Source: Chloroflexota bacterium (GTDB lineage Bacteria > Chloroflexota > Anaerolineae > Ardenticatenales > Ardenticatenaceae). From it: a DNA stretch of 19,235 bases. Every line of letters begins with the position of its first letter. Within the stretch, counting starts at the first letter, position 1. The notes below the pieces were generated by a model. The model was not told where the DNA came from, did not search any database, and saw only the letters and a list, made by a program, of their open reading frames with translations. Both the position numbers and the translations under genes were made by a program. Positions 15,797 to 19,235 of the stretch are shown here, one piece after another. The stretch is taken from positions 3,105-22,339 of the forward strand of contig DOUV01000586.1 of assembly GCA_003520455.1 (NCBI GenBank), read 5' to 3'.

Positions 15797-16880
15797 TTGA
15801 GTGCTGAACAACGGGACGCACTGAAGGACAAGCGGGATCACGATCCGCAGCCGTACGTGCGCGAGCGCTGCGCGTCGCTCTTAAAGGTGGCGGATGAGGT
15901 GAGCGGGCATGCGGTAGCCTAGAGAGGGTTGTTAGTGAAGCGGGACCCGGATACGATCTATCAATGGCTGGACTGCTATGCCGCCGAGGGTCTGGATGAA
16001 TTGATCGCCCATTAACAGGATAGAACCCGCATGAGGCAGCCTCGACGAGGCCAGCCAATCGGGCCTGGTGGAGCGCCTGCGGCAAGGCCCAGGGGCGGTG
16101 ACGCGGGTGGCAGACGTGAGGCCGGCGCCCAATGGGTGAAGCTTGTTGACGATCCGGACGGAAGTGCCCTGGTTGCCCGGGTATAGCTTGAGTGGGGTCT
16201 GGTGCGTACTGCGCCGCTGTGGGCTGAAGCTGCACTCGGCGCGGGTCCAGTATTTCAGCCCCGACCCTGAGTACCAGCCGAAGGTTGAGCAGTTGCTGGC
16301 CGTGTTGGCGCAGGCCCCGGCCCGACCGGAGCAGGTAGTACTGCCCTTCCTGGATGAGATGGGTTTCTATCGTTGGCCGGTTGCGACACGCTAGTGGGCC
16401 GCGCACCCTCTGCTGGCCGAGCGCCAAGGCGCCAACCAACAGCAGTGGTGCCTCATTGGCGCCTTGAACGCGCTCACCAGCCAGATCACCTGCTTGGCCG
16501 CCTATGTCGTCGGGCGCGCCAAGGTTAGCGCCATGTATCACCGACTCGCGCAGACCTATCCCGACTATGAGCACATCTCTATAGTCCAGGACAACTGGAG
16601 GATCCCATGCCGATGTCCTTGCCACCCTCGGCGACCTCCCGCGCCTCACGCCGGTCTGGTTGCCCATCTACGCTCTCTGAACTCAACCCGCTTGAGAAAC
16701 GCCGGCGGTGGCTCCGCCAGCAGGTCCTCATCCTGCATTGCCTCGCGGGCGACTGGCCCACACTCAAGCAATGGGTCCGCGACTTTCTCGATCAGGTCGA
16801 GCGCCGCCGACCCGAAGTTGTTGACTTGTGTCGACCTCAGCGGCGCTGGCAAACTCGCCCGCTTCCTCCGTGCCGCCTGA
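15797..16880 (+). mobile_element. IS630-family transposase remnant
   Basis: A decayed plus-strand transposase. The helix-turn-helix part reads LSAEQRDALK, YVRERCASLLKVADEV, a TAG, then KRDPDTIYQWLDCYAAEGLDELI and a TAA. After a frame change come WLPGYSLSGVWCVLRRCGLKL and PEYQPKVEQLLAVLAQ, then VVLPFLDEMGFYRWP with the first catalytic Asp. A TAG follows at about 16393, then RQGANQQQWCLIGALNALTS, RAKVSAMYHRLAQTYPDYEH and SIVQDNW with the second Asp. After another frame change the end reads LNPLEKRRRWLRQQVL with the catalytic Glu, then AGDWPTLKQWVRDFLDQ. At least three stops and two frame changes make it dead. Terminal repeats were not found. It lies between the nadX-like gene and the binding-protein gene, opposite in direction to both. 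Confidence 0.85.
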
Positions 16881-16987
16881 TTACTGATTTTGGTGGTTAA
16901 TATTCATTAGACGAACATATGCCAATCTCGGTGCTCTACCGAGTTATGTATCGGTTATCCAAAGGCCAAATTGCTTCTCTAACTAAA

Positions 16988-17807
16988 TCAAATAAAGCGA
17001 ATCGCGGCCCCGACGTTTTTGACTGCGGCTACAGCACCAAGGCAAGCTAAGGAAGTGGTCTTGGGGTTCTTAGGATGAGGAAAACTGCGTAGAGTGAGTT
17101 GGAGCTCTCCGAAGGCTCCCTTGGCCTGTAAGGAGTGTGTAGTGCATAGGATGTGCGGGTCGGCCACAACACGAACCCGAGTGCGATCGAAACCTAACCC
17201 AGCCAGACTAACTGCTGCGGCAATATTGGTAGACTTAGGGAAAGCAATGCAGGCTGCAGATGCTGGTCCATCAAAAACGCTTACGGCCCTTTCCAAGCCT
17301 TCGAGAGAGATCCCTTGCTCAATCAAAAAGGGCTGGCCGATAAGAGCTGCTGCTGGCTTTGTACTAGTCAGCAGAACCTCGTTGAGTTCTCCTCGAGCTC
17401 GGCTTGCGCGAAGTACGTCTAGACCTCCAATGGCACCAGATGGGATGAGTATCCCCGTATGGTACTGGTTTGCTAGCTCAGTCAGCTCGGTCAGCAAGCG
17501 GGGATCCGCCAGCGCCTCGACACTCATAGGCAGAAAGTGGATTCCACTTGCGACCACCAGAGGACCGTGGGCTAATACACTTTCATTCCCGGCTGCTTCA
17601 ATGACGAGGTCTGGAGCCAATCTGATCAACTCCTCGATCCGAGAGACAAAGTTAAGCGCCTACGAGCTGTTGCACTCGTTGGATCACCTCATTGGTTGAA
17701 CGGCTCAGGACTCCAACCAGGCGAACATCAGGAATCTCCTCGAGCAATATAGCTTCCACGATGGTGCTGCCAATGGCACCACATCCGATCAGGCCAATCC
17801 CCAACAC
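16988..17807 (-). pseudogene. nadX: Frameshifted L-aspartate dehydrogenase gene (NadX-like)
   Basis: NadX oxidises L-aspartate with NAD(P) to iminoaspartate/oxaloacetate. The Rossmann motif GIGLIGCGAIGS opens the protein from GTG 17807. The first 50-odd residues run to a TAA near 17660. The rest is one frame away: FVSRIEELIRLAPDLVIEAAGNESV, LIPSGAIGGLD, the catalytic region ADPHILCTTHSLQAKGAFGE and the end KNPKTTSLACLGAVAAV. The total span of 820 bases is one more than a multiple of three, consistent with one extra base near 17660; corrected length is about 272 residues, normal for NadX. The GTG overlaps the stop of the GntR gene by one base (TAGTG), with GGAGG inside the regulator gene about 12 bases upstream, so translation was coupled. 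A sequencing error could also explain the frame change. Confidence 0.82.
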
Positions 17808-18511
17808 TATCTAGTTAATCCTCCGTAACTCTCGTTTACGTGTTGAAATGTTGTACCAGCCGCCAGTTGGGTGAGCACTCGTTCTCTCGAAGCAATCAAG
17901 TGAGCAGCGACGCAAACTTCGACCTGCTCCATATCTCTTCGCTTTAGTGCTTGCAGGATAGCTTTCTGCTCCTCGAATGAGGCCCGCACGTGGCGGCTCG
18001 GCTCATATCCTGTCAAAATCCTAACGCGCTCCATGCGCTCATTCAAAGATGCTAACATGTCTTTCAAAATGAGATTCCGGCAATGGGCGACGAAGTTCTG
18101 GTGAAGTGTGCGATGCGCAGTGAAGTACAACTCGTAGCGGCCCACCTCGATTTGGCCTTCAATCTCTTCCACCGGCGCTAGTAAAGTCGCAACTATCTCG
18201 TCGTCGGCCTGCTCAGCGAAGTAGCGAGCCGCGCGCGGCTCTAGAAAGAGTCGCATCTCATAGATATCTTCGATGCGGTGCGGAGAAAGCGGTTGGACAA
18301 TGAGTCCGCGACCATCGGCGGGTAGGAGCCAACCCTCTTGTTCGAGCCGTATAAGTGCCTCACGGACCGGTGTGCGGCTCGTTTCCAGGGCTTGAGCCAA
18401 CTGGAACTCGTAGATCATCTGGCCTGGTGCAAGACTCCCATCAAGGATCGACTGCTTGATACGCTCATAGGCAATTACGGCAAGAGGCGCGGATTTTAGA
18501 ATGGGTTGCAT
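17807..18511 (-). CDS. GntR-family transcriptional regulator, FCD (FadR-like) subfamily
   Basis: DNA-binding regulator of catabolic genes. Numbered from ATG 18511, a winged helix-turn-helix spans about residues 12-75, with YERIKQSILDGSLAPGQ and the recognition helix TSRTPVREALIRLEQEG. The FCD ligand domain follows (about 80-220), including IYEMRLFLEPRAARYFAE. FCD domains usually bind a metal through an Asp and three His; here TAHRTLHQ and the late VAAHL are visible, but the usual His before the final helices is Gln in SFEEQKAILQALKRRD. The frame is open upstream to a TTG at 18571, but those 20 residues have no family similarity; neither start has a clear Shine-Dalgarno. It overlaps nadX by one base. 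A strong promoter and a palindrome lie upstream, suggesting autoregulation. It probably controls part of this island. Confidence 0.9.
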   Translation of the reverse strand: MQPILKSAPLAVIAYERIKQSILDGSLAPGQMIYEFQLAQALETSRTPVREALIRLEQEGWLLPADGRGLIVQPLSPHRIEDIYEMRLFLEPRAARYFAEQADDEIVATLLAPVEEIEGQIEVGRYELYFTAHRTLHQNFVAHCRNLILKDMLASLNERMERVRILTGYEPSRHVRASFEEQKAILQALKRRDMEQVEVCVAAHLIASRERVLTQLAAGTTFQHVNESYGGLTR

Positions 18512-18584
18512 AGATTTCGTTTGGTGTGAAGGTAGTTCTGCGCGTTGAAAGGATATCCTATCTCTAAACAAGAAATTTTGTATT

Positions 18585-18600
18585 CCGTATACGTATACAG
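18585..18600. promoter_or_regulatory. Palindromic operator candidate for the GntR regulator
   Basis: The 12-base perfect palindrome GTATACGTATAC lies at 18587-18598, extended to 16 bases with one mismatched pair (CCGTATACGTATACAG). FCD-type GntR proteins commonly bind short palindromes of the GTATAC kind. The site begins just downstream of the expected transcription start of the adjacent promoter, a position suited to repression. Confidence 0.65.
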
Positions 18601-18610
18601 TACACAGAGC

Positions 18611-18639
18611 AGTGTATCAAAAATTTGGCATGATGTCAA
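18611..18639 (-). promoter_or_regulatory. Sigma70-type promoter of the GntR-nadX unit
   Basis: On the minus strand a perfect -35 box TTGACA (18639-18634) is followed after exactly 17 bases by TACACT (18616-18611). The expected start of transcription is near 18604, about 90 bases before the regulator ATG and right beside the palindrome at 18585-18600. Confidence 0.7.
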
Positions 18640-18895
18640 GGTCGAGGGCGTCTCGGCAGGGCTTCTCAAAAGTTCCGTGCGCTCGGCAAACCGAAGGTTT
18701 GGCAGTGCTAAGCCATTGCCGCTCGCTGCCACGGCATCGCCTCACCTTCGCCCCGTCGCCAGGCCCTTCCCCTGGCCAGCGCTCAGCATGGCGCCAGCCA
18801 CCTGTTCACCTTCAACCTCAGTCTGTCGCGTAGCACCTCGCACATGCTCATCAGGCAAGCCCTCCACGAGCACAGCCAGATTTATGGCTTTCTGC
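18640..18895. other. Stretch without a recognised gene
   Basis: Between the GntR promoter and the tandem repeat, both strands have open frames of moderate length, but none has a ribosome binding site at a plausible start or a family motif that I recognise. Base composition is GC-rich, unlike the regulator gene. It may hold the eroded end of another gene. Confidence 0.4.
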
Positions 18896-18935
18896 TTTTC
18901 GGTGTTTCTGGTTTTCGGTGTTTCTGGCTTTCTGG
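18896..18935. repeat. 16-base tandem repeat, pyrimidine/G-rich strand
   Basis: The unit TTTTCGGTGTTTCTGG occurs twice head to tail without mismatch (18896-18911 and 18912-18927), followed by the partial copies CTTTCTGG and TTCTCTGG. The plus strand of this stretch is almost free of A, a marked strand asymmetry. It lies just upstream of the phospholipase-D-like reading frame. Confidence 0.7.
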
Positions 18936-18952
18936 TTCTCTGGGTTCCGCCC

Positions 18953-19235
18953 ATACCGTGCACCCACCCCGCCGCCCGCCTTGCCCGGCTCGCTCTGCTC
19001 CTGGCCATCGCCCTGGCCCCGCCCCCAGCTCAACACGACCGCACCCGGCGCAGCGATCTCGATGCTCTCCCTGGGCACTCTCGCCGATGCCACGCCAGAC
19101 CCAGGGCCGGCCGATGCCCTCTTCACCGGCGTGGCCGCGCAAGCCACAAGCAGCATTGACGTCGCGCTGTGCGACTTCGGCTGCGCCGGTGTGTCCGTGG
19201 CGCTCCTGACCGCCGAGTCGTGCGGCCGGGCCGTG
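18953..19235 (+). pseudogene. N-terminal part of a secreted phospholipase-D-like protein, cut by the window edge
   Basis: Frame one gives a typical export signal (RLARLALLLAIALAPPPAQ, about 18977-19034). About 20 bases later another frame, from about 19035 to the edge, reads PADALFTGVAAQATSSIDVALCDFG and VSVALLTAESCGRAV. That is the first beta-alpha unit of phospholipase-D-like nuclease/transferase domains, where relatives have SIDVALYDF. The HKD catalytic motif would lie beyond the window. The frame change between signal and domain suggests a broken gene or a sequence error. No ATG lies at the head of the signal frame (an ATA is at 18953), so the start is unresolved. It is GC-rich, on the opposite strand to the peptide island, and probably belongs to the flanking genome. 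Confidence 0.45.

Noticed and set aside
15636..16667. Long minus-strand open frame (343 codons)
   Set aside because: It lies opposite to the IS630 transposase remnant, has no recognisable domain, and overlaps the start of the binding-protein gene.
16925..16950. tRNA-like D-arm sequence and small hairpin (CTCGGT/ACCGAG)
   Set aside because: The minus strand shows GGTAGAGCACCG, but no acceptor stem, anticodon arm or T arm can be built around it. No T-run follows, so it is not a convincing terminator either.
1..19235. CRISPR array, prophage or toxin-antitoxin genes
   Set aside because: No regularly spaced repeats, phage structural genes or small gene pairs of those kinds were seen on either strand.

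Overview
The window is bacterial accessory DNA. Almost every gene reads on the minus strand and belongs to one theme: import and breakdown of peptides or amide-bond compounds. A Gln/Pro-rich linker after the lipobox of the binding protein, the stacking of M24/M19/M14 peptidases beside dipeptide-type ABC genes, and the mix of IS66, IS1595 and IS630 remnants would fit a Chloroflexota genome or a similar one. No marker gene is present, so this assignment is weak.

Layout in the direction of transcription (right to left). The right edge (about 18640-19235) is GC-rich and holds a short tandem repeat and the start of a plus-strand phospholipase-D-like gene. Next is a well-formed sigma70-type promoter with a palindromic operator, driving a GntR/FCD regulator (17807-18511). 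The regulator overlaps by one base a nadX-like aspartate dehydrogenase gene that is now frameshifted. After an IS630 remnant come a lipoprotein peptide-binding protein and two dipeptide-type permeases (15663-11890). After an IS1595 remnant come an M19 dipeptidase, a remnant of an M29-like metallopeptidase gene, an amidohydrolase, an M14-like metallopeptidase and an M24 peptidase (10762-5723). A MITE-like nested inverted repeat and a collapsed second amidohydrolase gene follow, then another M24 peptidase (4884-3766). Beyond an IS66 remnant, base composition becomes clearly GC-richer and a parallel module appears: a second M29-like remnant, a third M24 peptidase, a fourth M24 gene broken by one stop and one frameshift, and the first codons of another gene at the left edge.

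How it could work (inference): oligopeptides or peptide-like compounds are captured by the lipoprotein, enter through the two permeases, and are trimmed in the cytoplasm by aminopeptidase/prolidase-type M24 enzymes, the M19 dipeptidase, the M14 enzyme and the amidohydrolase. NadX would once have fed released aspartate into central metabolism, and the GntR regulator may sense a substrate or product. No ABC ATPase gene is present, so the transporter must borrow ATPases or have them outside the window.

The island is partly decayed. Five metabolic genes are broken: one M24, two M29-like, one amidohydrolase and nadX. All three IS remnants are broken too and lie opposite to the host genes. The most interesting signals are the multi-peptidase import island itself, the MITE-like element at the 5' end of the dead amidohydrolase, the GntR promoter/operator, and the composition boundary at the IS66 remnant.
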